Shown here in pieces: positions 11,420 to 21,878 of a stretch of 64,000 nt of DNA (positions are counted from its first letter, which is position 1; the number at the start of each line of letters is the position of its first letter). The stretch spans positions 255,788,977 to 255,852,976 of the forward strand of contig NC_066580.1 of the NCBI RefSeq assembly GCF_024323335.1, given 5' to 3'. The notes under the pieces were generated by a model that ran no database searches, was not told where the DNA came from, and saw nothing but the letters and a program-made list of their open reading frames with translations. The position numbers and the translations under genes are program-made. The stretch comes from Lathyrus oleraceus (lineage: Eukaryota > Streptophyta > Magnoliopsida > Fabales > Fabaceae).

Positions 11420-12776
11420 TGAAGGAGAATAGCCATCCAAGGCGCAGCGGAATTTAAAATTTTCTCCATTTAGTGATCCATACGAATGGGCATGATCAAT
11501 GATAGAATCGTTACCTCTTGTGGCGATTCAAACCTTTGGTGCAGATCTCTGATAATGATCAAAACCTTTGATACAGATCCACGGGGCGATCACGAACGTT
11601 GAACGATGACAACGTCTCTACTCAGTCCACACGAACGGATTCCTTCAATCGCAGTGCTAGCTGTTATGAATGAAGGCTTTGAGTGAGAGAGAGATACGAA
11701 ATTCCAACTCTTCAGTTGTGTTGTATTCCCATACAAAGCTTCTGCACAAGAGCTCTATTTATAGAACCACTTATGTGGGCTTCAAGCCAAAAAGCCCACT
11801 TAAGTCCATTTAGGCCTATATCTCATAATATGCCAAAATCACTTAAGTATTTGGTACCTTACCATATTTCGTATTCTCCTTAAGTATACCGTACCTTACG
11901 ATGTTCCTTAATTATTCTATCTCTCATCAATCCGTCCTTTGTGTGTGACCCTATAGGTTTTCGCGGCATTGGCAATTATATTAAATCACGCATTTAACAT
12001 AATAAACAGTGAGCGGTATCTAGCAACACATCACTGCTACCCAAGTCACGAAAATGTCATGTGATCTGACAAAACCTCTTGTGATAATAATTATGTGTAT
12101 AATTACCCCTTTGCCCTTATGTCTATATTGAACACAAGGTATAGACCGTGTCACCCTTGTCCAGTTCAATATTGGGCCCATAGACATTTATCCTGTTACG
12201 CAGGATTGGAAAATTCCATCTAGGACACTCATGTCCCTCAGCATGCTTCGTGGAGTACTCATCAACTGTCTTTATGGTCATCCAGTTATGGACAACGTTG
12301 GATCAGCAATAAAGCACTCAACTCTACATCTAGGATCCATAGTGGTTTCAGGTCGAAGAGTGGTATACACTATTATCACCATGAGAATAACTTATGACAC
12401 TTTGCATAACTTTCTATATAGTATTCTCATAGCGGGTCAATCCGGTATAAATATTACTCCTAATATTCATACCTATGTTTAAGACTTTATAACTCTTTAT
12501 CCATGATCCATGAGATGTGATCATCAGTCTACAAACATAATAATCTTAATGCTTTAATGTTATCCCACTTCACACTAAAGCTCGACTACGGATACTTTAA
12601 GAACAGTGCCCTTATGTTTAATGTGTTCTCATGATTAAGTCACACTTAATACATTAAACGGACTATCTATTCTAGGGACTTTATTAATCAACCATAATAA
12701 AGAAAATGCCTTTTATTATTAATAAATAATTCGATACAAGTACCAAAAGTATTGGCCTCTAGGGCTTACACCAACA
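11420..12776 (-). mobile_element. Solo LTR of copia A family, 1357 bp, TSD GCTAG
   Basis: Exact target duplication GCTAG at 11415-11419 and 12777-12781 flanks a sequence with TG...CA ends. It is homologous throughout to the copia LTR at 1562-2840, in the same (minus) orientation. There is no internal region, so it is a solo LTR formed by recombination between two LTRs. A TATA box lies at 11756-11763 on the minus strand. Confidence 0.95.
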
Positions 12777-13714
12777 GCTAGACAGTGCAAGTATTTCATG
12801 TTCAATGATTTGGGTGAAGCTTTTGTGAAGCAGTATAAGTATAATATGGACATGGTGCCTGATAGAGACCAGCTGAGGTCTATGTCTTAGAAGGACAAAG
12901 AGACATTCAAAGAGTATACCCAGAGGTGGAGAGAGCTTGCCGCTCAGATTAATCCTTTATTGGAAGAGAATGAGATGACCAAGATTTTCCTTAAGACCCT
13001 GAGTTCGTTTTATTACGAACGCATGATTGCCAGTTCCCCCAGTGACTTTACCGAAATGGTAAACATGGGGATGAGATTAGAGGAAGGAGTCCGAGAGGGG
13101 CGTTTGTCTAAAGAAGAGGTGTCATCTAGTAAGAAGTATGGAAGTGGTTTTGCCAAAATGAAGGAAGGGGAAACCAATGCAGTATCAGTAGGAAGGCAGA
13201 GGAGGCCTCATGTGAAAAGAAATCCGCAATTGCGTCAACATCAACATCAAGTTTCATCATTATTCCAATATTTTCAAGCAATCAATCAGTGCCAGTTCAA
13301 CAACAGCGTCAACAACAGCCGCAACAAAGAACAAACAACTACAACAACAATAACAATAATCAACAACAACAAAATTTCGAGAGGAAGAAGGTCTCTTTTG
13401 ACACTATTCCTATGTCATACGCTGAACTCTACCCGTCTCTGGTTCTCAAGAACCTACTCCAGCCAAGGAATCCACCTCAAATTCCAGAACCACTTCCATG
13501 GTGGTATAAGCCTGAACTACATTGTGCCTTTCACCAAGGAGCTCCCAACCATGATATTGAGAACTGTTACCCATTGAAGTATGAGGTACAGAAGCTAGTG
13601 AAAAGTGGGATGGTGTCCTTTGAGGACCGTGCGCCGAATGTGAAAGCCAATCCATTACCTGCTCATGGTAATTCCTCTGTCAATATGGTAGATGGTTGTC
13701 CAGGAAATTTCTGA
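12777..13714 (+). pseudogene. Ogre B gag, part 2
   Basis: Capsid continuation (FNDLGEAFVKQYKYNMDMVPD, read in the shifted frame, then FKEYTQRWRELAAQ), with a stop TAG at 12888-12890. From 12960 it is open through FLKTLSSFYYERMIAS. The frame then shifts across a CAA-rich tract to the 13289-13714 frame. That frame has the glutamine/asparagine stretch and a CCHC-like block (CAFHQGAPNHDIENC, about 13523-13567) that resembles an altered zinc knuckle. Confidence 0.8.
13297..13376 (+). repeat. CAA/AAC-rich trinucleotide tract in gag
   Basis: Imperfect CAA, CAG and AAT triplets encode runs of Q and N between the capsid and the knuckle. The gag frame changes within or next to this tract, consistent with slippage. 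Confidence 0.7.
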
Positions 13715-15349
13715 GTATTCGATGTACGACGTATTCGTCAGTCCTTGGTGGAGATGCATAGGACCCTATGTACCATCAGTGATTGTGAGCATGACCATGA
13801 TGGTTGTGCATTTTGTAGCATGAACCCCCGTGGGTGTTCGATCGTCAAGAGAGATATCCAGAAGTTGATGGATGAGAATGTAATCCAGATTCAATAGTCG
13901 AGGGATATAGATGATGTCAATGTAATTGTTCCAGTGTTTAAAACCTCAAAACGGGTAGTGATTCAATTTGACAACAGCAACAGTAACAACGTTAACATGT
14001 CGGTATCACCGTTAGTGATATGGTTAGCGGGCCCCGTCCCGTATGAATCCGATAGAGTTGTTTTGTACCAGTATAGTGCTACCATGGTGGAGATGCCTAC
14101 GACCAATTCTGTTGTGAATATTGTAGATATTGCGAAGGTGACCCGTAGTGATCGTGTTTTCGGTCCCGTTTTCCCAAAAGAAGTGATAGATGATGTTTCA
14201 GTTGGTAAGAAGGTTGATGTGCCTGCAGTAAATCCAGTTAGTGCTCCAATGTGTCAGTCTGGTAAACCCATCAAATTGAAGACTAACGATGATGAGGTAC
14301 TGAGATTGATCAAGAAAAGTGAATTTAATATGGTGGAACAACTGCTTCAAACTCCTTCGAAGATTTCAGTGTTGTCTCTGCTGATGAATTCTGAAGCGCA
14401 CAAAGAAGCATTGCAAAGAGTGTTGGACAAAGCCTACGTCAAGCATGATGTGACTGTGGATCAATTTGACCACATCGTGTCTAACATTACTTCCTGCAAC
14501 AACTTGAGTTTTTGTGATGAAGAGCTTCCTGAAGAAGGCAGAAATCACAATCTGGCACTGCATATATCGATGAACTGTAAGGAGGATGTGTTGTCAAATG
14601 TGTTGGTTGATACCGATTCTTCTTTGAATGTACACCCCAAATAAACTCTGTCTAGATTATCATATCAAGGCACCCCTATGAGGTATTGTGGCGTGATTGT
14701 TAAAGCTTTTGATGGTTCTCGCAAGACCGTCATTGGAGAAGTGGACCTTCCAGTGAAGATAGGTCCAAGTGATTTTCAAATTACTTTTCAAGTAATGGAT
14801 ATCCGCCCGACCTATAGTTGCTTGTTGGGAAGGCCATGGATCCATGAAGCTGGAGATGTAACATCCACTATACACCAGAAACTGAAATTTGTGAAGAATG
14901 GCAACCTTGTCATTGTTGGTGGAGAGAAAGCGTTGTTGGTGAGCCATTTGTCATCCTTTTTCATATGTTGAAGCCGAGGAAGAGGTTGGAACTCCGTTCC
15001 AAGCCTTATCCATTGCTGAGGTAAAGAAAACTAGGGCACCCATGTCTTCTTTCAAGGATGCTTAGAGAGCTATTAAAGATGGCAGCACAGATCAATGGGG
15101 CCGTATAGTAGAAGTTTGCGAGAACAAGAACATAGCCGGATTGGGATTCCAGCGAGGGCCATCTAATGTCAAAGCTGAAGAAGTGCAACCGAGTTTCCGT
15201 AGTGGATGGTTCATCCATGGTAATGAACAACACTCAGCTTCTGTGATCAAAGGCGATGAAGATGAAGACTACGCCAACTTTGTGACGCATGGCAAGACTT
15301 GTAACAATTGGGTTGCTGTTGATGTTCCTGTTATTGTCCATCGTTCTAA
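13715..15349 (+). pseudogene. Ogre B gag-protease linker and aspartic protease
   Basis: A linker of about 280 residues (13934-14600 mostly open) leads to the retropepsin region. The active site reads V-D-T-D instead of D-T-G: codons 14609-14617 encode D, T, D, so the glycine is lost through GGT to GAT. A stop lies at 14641-14643. Protease continues at 14678-14971 with the flap and ILGRPW-like block (LLGRPWIHEAG). After further breaks comes a tail ending VIVHRSK at 15349. That tail runs straight into the intron donor. Confidence 0.82.
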
Positions 15350-15605
15350 GTAATTCGCTTTTTCATTTGTTTTAAGAAAAATCCTTCTCTTATGCCTAAG
15401 GGAGAAGTGAACATTGTTGGGCATTTTCAAATTATCATCAATAAAATGCAATTCTTTTCATCCACATCTATGATGTTTTATTTTTACTTTTTGCTTTTCT
15501 GAAAATGGTAATCACAAAAAACATAAATAAATAATAATTGTCCATCTGCATAATATTTGGTCACAATTCACTTCTCTAAAAGAAAAATATTGAATCATTA
15601 TGCAG
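15350..15605 (+). other. Ogre intron between protease and RT (256 bp)
   Basis: A GTAATT donor at 15350 and a TATGCAG acceptor ending at 15605 bound an AT-rich stretch with stops in all frames. Joining the AA before the donor to the G after the acceptor remakes the lysine codon of VIVHRSK. The frame then continues without a stop through SVSKPIEYND into the RT region. Ogre elements are known for splicing an intron at this place. Confidence 0.82.
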
Positions 15606-17340
15606 GTCGGTTTCTAAACCCATTGAATACAATGATCCTACTCCCTCTCCAAACTTTGATTTCCCTGTGTTTGAGGCCAAGGAAGAGACTGATGAAGAAG
15701 TGTCTGATGAACTATCTCATCTACTTGAGCATGAAGAAAAAGCCATTCAGCCATTCGAAGAACAGATTGAGCTAGTCAACTTGGGTTCCGAAGATGATGT
15801 GAAGGAAGTCAAGATTGGGTCTCAGCTGTATCCAAAGGTTAAGAAGGGGTTGATTGATCTTCTTCGAGAGTATTCAGATGTGTTTGCTTGGTCCTATCAA
15901 GACATGCCTAGTTTGGATTCTGATATTGTGGAGCATAGATTACCATTGAAGCCAGAATGCCCGTCAGTCAAGCAAAAGTTGAGGAGGACTCATCCTGATA
16001 TAGTAGTAAAGATCAAAGAAGAATTACAAAAGCAGATTGATGTCGGTTTCCTTGTCACCGTTGAGTATCTGCAATGGGCGACCAATATTGTGCCTGTTCC
16101 GAAGAAGGATTGAAAAGTCCGTATGTGTGTTGATTATAGAGATTTGAACAAAGCTAGTTCGAAAGATGATTTCCCTCTGCCACACATTGATATGTTGGTA
16201 GACAATACAACTAAATTCAAAGTCTTTTCGTTTATGGACGGACTTTCTGGTTACAATCAGATCAAGATGGCACCCGAGGATATGGAGAAGACCACATTCA
16301 TTACACCATAGGAAACATTCTGTTATAGAGTGATGCCTTTCGGTTTAAAGAATGTTGGTGCAACATACCAGAGAGCAATGACCACTCTTTTTCATGATAT
16401 GATGCATAAAGAGATCGGAGTTTATGTTGATGATATGATTGCCAAATCAAGTGATGAAGAAGAACATGTTCAACATTTGTTGAAGTTATTCTAGCGTTTG
16501 AGGAAGTACAAACTCCGCTTGAATCCCAATAAGTGTACATTTGGTGTTCGTTCTGGTAAGTTGTTAGGCTTTATTGTCAGTAAGAAGGGTATTAAAGTTG
16601 ATCCTGCCAAGGTCAAAGCAATACAAAAGATGCTTGCGCCCAAAACTAAGAAGCAAGTCAAAGGTTTTCTCGGCCGCTTGAATTATATCTCAAGATTCAT
16701 TTCGCATATGACTGCCACGTGTGCACCTATATTCAAGTTTCTTCGAAAAGATCAGTCTTGTGATTGGACCGAAGATTTCCAGAAAGCTCTTGACAGTATC
16801 AAAGAGTATCTGCTGAAGCCTCCAATTTTGTCTTCGCCTGTGGAAGGAAGACCTTTGATCATGTATTTGACTGTGCTTGAAGAGAGCATGTGTTGTGTTC
16901 TTGGTCATCAAGACGAAACTGGAAAGAAAGAATATGTGATTTACTACCCCAGTAAGAAGTTCACCGACTGCGAGACTCGGTATTCTATGCTTGAAAAGAC
17001 TTGTTGCACATTGGCTTGAATTGTCAAGCGTCTGCGTCAGGATATGTTGAATCAAACTACTTGGTTGATATCCAAAATGGATCCAATCAAGTACATATTT
17101 GAGAAGCCTGCTCTAACTGGGAGGATTGCCCGTTGGTAGATGTTGTTATCCGAGTATGATATTGAATATCGATCTCAGAAAGCGATTAAAGATAGTGTCT
17201 TGGCTGACCATTTGGCTCACCAACCAATTGAAGATTATCAGTTAGTACAATATGATTTTCCTGACGAAGAGATCTTGTACTTGAAAATGAAAGAGTGTGA
17301 TGAACCATTGCTTGAAGAAGGGCCAGAACCTGGTTTCCGT
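15606..17340 (+). pseudogene. Ogre B reverse transcriptase and RNase H
   Basis: The frame opens after the intron and gives the gypsy RT. Visible are LPLKPECPSVKQKLRR, VPVPKKD, MCVDYRDLNKAS, FMDGLSGYNQIKMAP, MPFGLKNVGATYQRAM and the catalytic YVDD in VYVDDMIAKS at about 16423-16450. RNase H follows (16790-17330). Nonsense codons lie at 16111, 16309, 16492, 17017, 17137 and 17341; apart from 16111 they replace Trp or Gln codons of the family. No long indel is visible, so the copy decayed mainly by point changes. Confidence 0.88.
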
Positions 17341-19065
17341 TAGGGCATGGTATTTGATGGAGCTGTTAATCAATATGGTAATGGCATTGGGGCAGTGATT
17401 ATTACTCCTCAAGGTACTCATTTTCCGTTTACAGCTAGATTGACTTTCAAGTGTACAAATAACATGGCTGAGTATAAAGCTTTCATTATGGGGCTTGAAG
17501 AGGCCATTGATCTCAAAATCAAGTATTTGAATGTCTATGGAGATTCAACATTGGTTGTGAATCAAATCAAAGGTGAACGGGAAACGAATCAACCCGGTTT
17601 GGTACCATATAGAGATTATGCGAGGAGGATTTCAACTTTCTTTACAAAGGTTGAATTTCATCATATCCCTCGAGATGAAAACCGAATGGTAGATGCTCTT
17701 GCAACGTTGGCTTCAATGATTGTGGTGAAATTTTGGAATGAAGTTCCTAATTTGATTGTGATGTGTCTTGATAGGCCAGCTCGTGTATTTGTTGTTGAAG
17801 TCAAAGACGAAAAGCCATGGTATTATGACATCAAGTGTTTTCTCCAAAGTCAGATTTACCCGTCTGGGGCATCTTTGAAAGATAAGAAGACTTTGAGAAG
17901 ATTAGCTGGCAACTTCTACCTGAATGGTGATGTGCTTTATAAGAGAAACTTCGATATGGTTCTACTCAGATGCGTGGATAGACACGAAGCAGACTTATTG
18001 ATGACGGAAGTCCATGAAGGTTCCTTTGATACTCATTCCAATGGACATGTTATGGCTAAGAAGATGTTGAGAGCAGGTTACTATTGGCTGACAATAGAAT
18101 CTGACTGTTGCAAGTTTTTGAAGAAATGCCACAAGTGTCAAATGTACGCAGATAAGATTCATGTTCCTCCGACACTATTGAATGTTATTTCCTCTCCATG
18201 GCCCTTCTCCATGTGGAGAATTGATATGATTGGCATGATTGAGCCTAAAGCTTCGAACGGACATCGTTTCATTCTGGTGGATATTGACTACTTCACAAAG
18301 TGGGTTGAAGCGGCATCATATGTGAATGTAACCAAGCAAGTTATTGTAAGGTTTATCAAGAATCAGATTATATGCCGGTATGGTGTGCCAAGTAAGATCA
18401 TTATTGATAATGGTTCTAACTTGAACAATAATATGGTGGAAGCTCTTTGCAAAGACTTCAAAATTGCACATCGTAATTTTTCTCCCTACAGACCTAAGAT
18501 GAATGGGGATATTGAAGCTGCAAACAAGAACATCAAGAAGATCATTCAGAAGTTGGTTGTGACATATAAAGATTGACATGAGGTGCTCCCATTTGCTTTG
18601 CATGGGTACCGTACATTCGTCCATACTTCAACAGGGGTAACCCCTTTTTCACTTGTTTATGGTATGGAAGTTGTGCTCCTTGTAGAGGTTGAGGTCCCAT
18701 CATTGCATGTTTTGATGGAAGCCAAGTCGACTGAGGTTGAATGGTGTCAGACCAGATATGCCTAGTTGAATTTGATTGACGAGAAAAGGTTGACTGCCAT
18801 GTGTCATGGTCAGTTGTACCAGCAGAGAATGAAGAAAGCTTTTGATAAGAAGGTCAGGCCTCGTGTGTTCCGAGAAGGTGACCTTGTGCTCAAGAAGATT
18901 CTATCTTTTAAACCAGATGCTAGGGGCAAATGGACTCTTAATTATTAAGGCCCATATGTTATCAAGAGAGCCTTTTCAGGCGGTGCTTTGATTCTTACAA
19001 CTATGGATGGTGAAAAGTTCACTTGTCCTTTGAATGTCGATGCAGTCAAGAAATACTTCGCCTAA
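17341..19065 (+). pseudogene. Ogre B second RNase H and integrase
   Basis: A 409-residue open stretch (17347-18576) begins with a second, archaeal-type RNase H typical of the Tat clade. Its acidic residues are in VFDGAVN, NNMAEYKA, YGDSTLV and NRMVDALA. Integrase follows with an HHCC finger (HEAD ... HEGSF ... CHKCQ) and the core D (WRIDMIG), D (IIIDNGSN) and E (GDIEAANK), all retained. Stops at 18574, 18763 and 18946 break the C-terminal part, which ends in the family pattern VKKYFA at 19065. The zinc-finger coding sequence at 18130-18170 is the source type of the copia patch at 4466. Confidence 0.9.
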
Positions 19066-19086
19066 AAGGAAAAGAACAACTCGCTA

Positions 19087-19245
19087 AGTTGAAAACCCGA
19101 AAGGGCGGCTTAGGCAAAAATGAGCATCTCGGTGGATTGAAAACCCGAAAGGGCGATCCAGGCAAAAATTAGAGACATAATATAGAAAACTTTATCCCGA
19201 TAGATTGAGTACCCCACCTTGGGGCAATTTATGCAAAAATTAGGG
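19087..19245 (+). repeat. Short tandem repeats after Ogre pol
   Basis: About three copies of a 40-60 bp unit built on TTGAAAACCCGAAAGGGCG followed by GGCAAAAAT. The third copy is divergent. It lies directly after the pol stop and was not seen coding for protein. Confidence 0.65.
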
Positions 19246-20664
19246 ATTATGGCAAGTAACTGCATTCGATTGATCTTCAGTCTTGAAGACATTCTTGAAC
19301 AAGTCAGCCAACTCTGATTCATTATCCTCAACCGAAGCCAAGAACATAGTGGATATTGAAGATGATAGAAGCATTAGTGATCATTGTATTCAATGTAGCC
19401 CTTTTCCATGTAAATTACCATTTTTTCAACTTTTGTAAAGATCTATGGAGTCTCGTCATTTACAGACTACCATACTATTAAATAAAGTTGAGGTTTTATC
19501 CATTTGTTTCTACTCTTATTTATCTTTCAGCCAAATAGAATTAAATTTTATGATGATCATTTTGAAATTGAATTAAAAAAATCAATAAAAAACGTCTTTC
19601 TTAAAATAATAAAAGCAATTACTTTAAAAAGAGCAATCGATTTTCATTAAGGAATATCAACAGCAGTTCGAAAACAGGTAAGTCCTAAAATGTGAAGCAT
19701 TGTTGGTCTTCCCCAAGCAGTTAGCTCAGCAAGTTGGTTTCCCCAACTGAGTTTGAGATTGTTTCCCCAACTGAGTTATGTGATCACTTCCCTAACTGAT
19801 TTGTAGGCGCATATTCTCAACGGTTTGCATGGATTCGGTACGTATTTTTGTTTCCCTTCAGATCGCCAACGGAGTTATCTCTTTTCCCCATCAGCATTGA
19901 TTCTTGAGCAGTATTTTTGATCCTCTGCAAGGTTGTCTCCCATTTGGTATGGTGTTGACCTGAAATTCCTCGCAGGGTTGATGGTTCGAATCCTCAGCAG
20001 ATCCTCTTGCTTTCCCCAACCAGGGTCAAGCCTTTGAGATGGATGGTTTATGTCCATTCCCAACTCTTTTTCTCCAGTTGATGTCTCCATCCTATCGAGG
20101 TTAGCCGAGTGTTGTATCAATGATTCATACCATTGACGTTTGTATCCTTCGTGATTATTTTTGGTCAGCATAATCATCAATCATATACATATACATATAC
20201 ATATACATTCATAAGTTTCATTATTGCATTGTTATTGCACTTTGTGATTCATTACTTTTCTAATCCTCTGCTATGGTGATATCTTTTCCCCATGCAGATT
20301 TGATGTGTCTGTCCTCCCTCAATTGTAGAGTGTCAGCCCCTTAAGCATAAAGAATTTAACCTTTATCATTCCCCACTAAGTTATTTCCTTGTGGATGATT
20401 ATTATTTTAGCTTCCTCCCCAGTTGATTATTTGGATGAAACCACTCCCCTTGAGTTATATCCTCATCGGGTCGAGTCTTTGATTGACCGTTTCTTTATTG
20501 ATCTTATCTAGACATATGTTTTTGGTCCACTGAAAGTCTATTACCCAGCAACTGGTAATATTCTTCTTGATTTGCGAGTACCTTACTCTTACCCAATATC
20601 CGGTAATAGTAATCTACTTCCTCTTGTTTTCCCCACGGATTCGTTTTACGTTTCCCCAGGTAGT
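19246..20664 (+). other. Ogre B 3' untranslated region, non-coding
   Basis: No supported gene. The region has frequent TTCCCCAACTGAGTT-like segments (19730-19800 and later) and a short (ACATAT)n microsatellite at 20182-20208. Because it lies between pol and the polypurine tract, it is the long 3' untranslated part typical of Ogre. Confidence 0.55.
20182..20208 (+). repeat. (ATACAT)n microsatellite
   Basis: Four to five perfect copies of a six-base ATACAT unit in the Ogre 3' untranslated region. Confidence 0.75.
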
Positions 20665-21330
20665 CTATCATTGATTTGTTCATCTTAACCGATGACGGAT
20701 ATTCTCCCCTTTTTGGTTTTCTACCCAGTAAAAAGGTAGTTGTAATCCCTATTTCATTCCCCAGAGGGTTAATCCTTAATATGTTCATCCTAACCAATGA
20801 CGGATTTCCTCCTCCTTGCAGTCTTCTTCCCAGTAACTGGTAGTTGTAAATCCTACTTTCCCTTGAGGAGTTTATCCTTGATATGTTCATCCTAACCGAT
20901 GACGGATATTCTCTTTTCGGTATTCTATTCAGTAACTGATAGATGTAATTCCTATTTCTCCCCTTGGAGTCTATCCTTGATATGTTCATCCTAACCGGTG
21001 ATGAATATTCTCGTTTCGGTATTCTATCCAGTAACTGATAGATATAATTCCTACTTTTCCCCGACAGCTTATCCTTGATATGTTCATCTTAATCGATGAT
21101 GGATATTCTTCCCTTTGAGTTTATCCTTGATATGTTCACTTTAACTAGTGACGGATATTCTCTCTCTCTTCGGTCTTCTGCCCAGTAGTCGGTAGTTGTA
21201 ACTCCTATTTGACTTTTCTCCAGCAGGTTATTCTTACCCAATAATTGGTAATGGATACACCTCCTGTTGACCTGCGCAAGATATCTTTGATATGTTTACC
21301 CTAACCGGTAACGGATGTCCTCTCTGTCAG
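20665..21330 (+). repeat. Degenerate tandem array in Ogre B 3' region
   Basis: The phrase TATGTTCATCCTAACCGATG with minor changes recurs near 20671, 20781, 20881, 20981, 21080, 21131 and 21291. Most copies are followed by a second shared phrase around CCAGTAACTGGTAG. Unit length varies from about 50 to 160 bp, most often about 100. The same array in reverse occurs in Ogre C at about 52740-53190. Confidence 0.8.
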
Positions 21331-21862
21331 ACTATGTTATCTCTTTACCCAGTAACCGGTAATGGATAATATACTTTTGTTACTCATGTGTTGAAGTTCA
21401 TTTCTTCCCCAGTTGAGTCTAAGTGTGTATTTCCTTAGTAAAATCGCTATTTCCTATTTGGATTGAGTATTTCAGTTTTGTCCTGATTTACCCGTTTCCC
21501 CTGCAGATTTTTCTTTTATCCCTGTCTGAGTCCTTCCATTGATTTATTTTCATGGAATCCCTCGTGTCCCCCGGCAGTTTTAAGTCGTAGCCTGGCCTAC
21601 GCACAACTTTTTATCCCCAGAGTCTTTGTCTCCCCAGTGAAATTCCCTAGTGGAATGCATTATGCTCCTGTGGACTTTCGGTCTCTCTGGATTCTTTTCC
21701 TTTGTGGCAACATTTTCTCCATAGAGATTATTTTTAACATTTCGTATCATATGCATCATGAGGTCTCTTAGGGACCAAATTTTTTTTCTATTGTATTTAT
21801 TTAAGTCCATTCTACTGAGTCGATACGAAGATTTTAACCTTCATCTCCTCAACTAGAACGTC

Positions 21863-21878
21863 CTTAAATAGGGGCAGC
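21863..21878 (+). other. Polypurine tract of Ogre B
   Basis: TTAAATAGGGGCAGC immediately precedes the TGTAAGACC start of the 3' LTR. The mirror-image sequence is present next to the Ogre C LTR at 52215. Confidence 0.8.
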
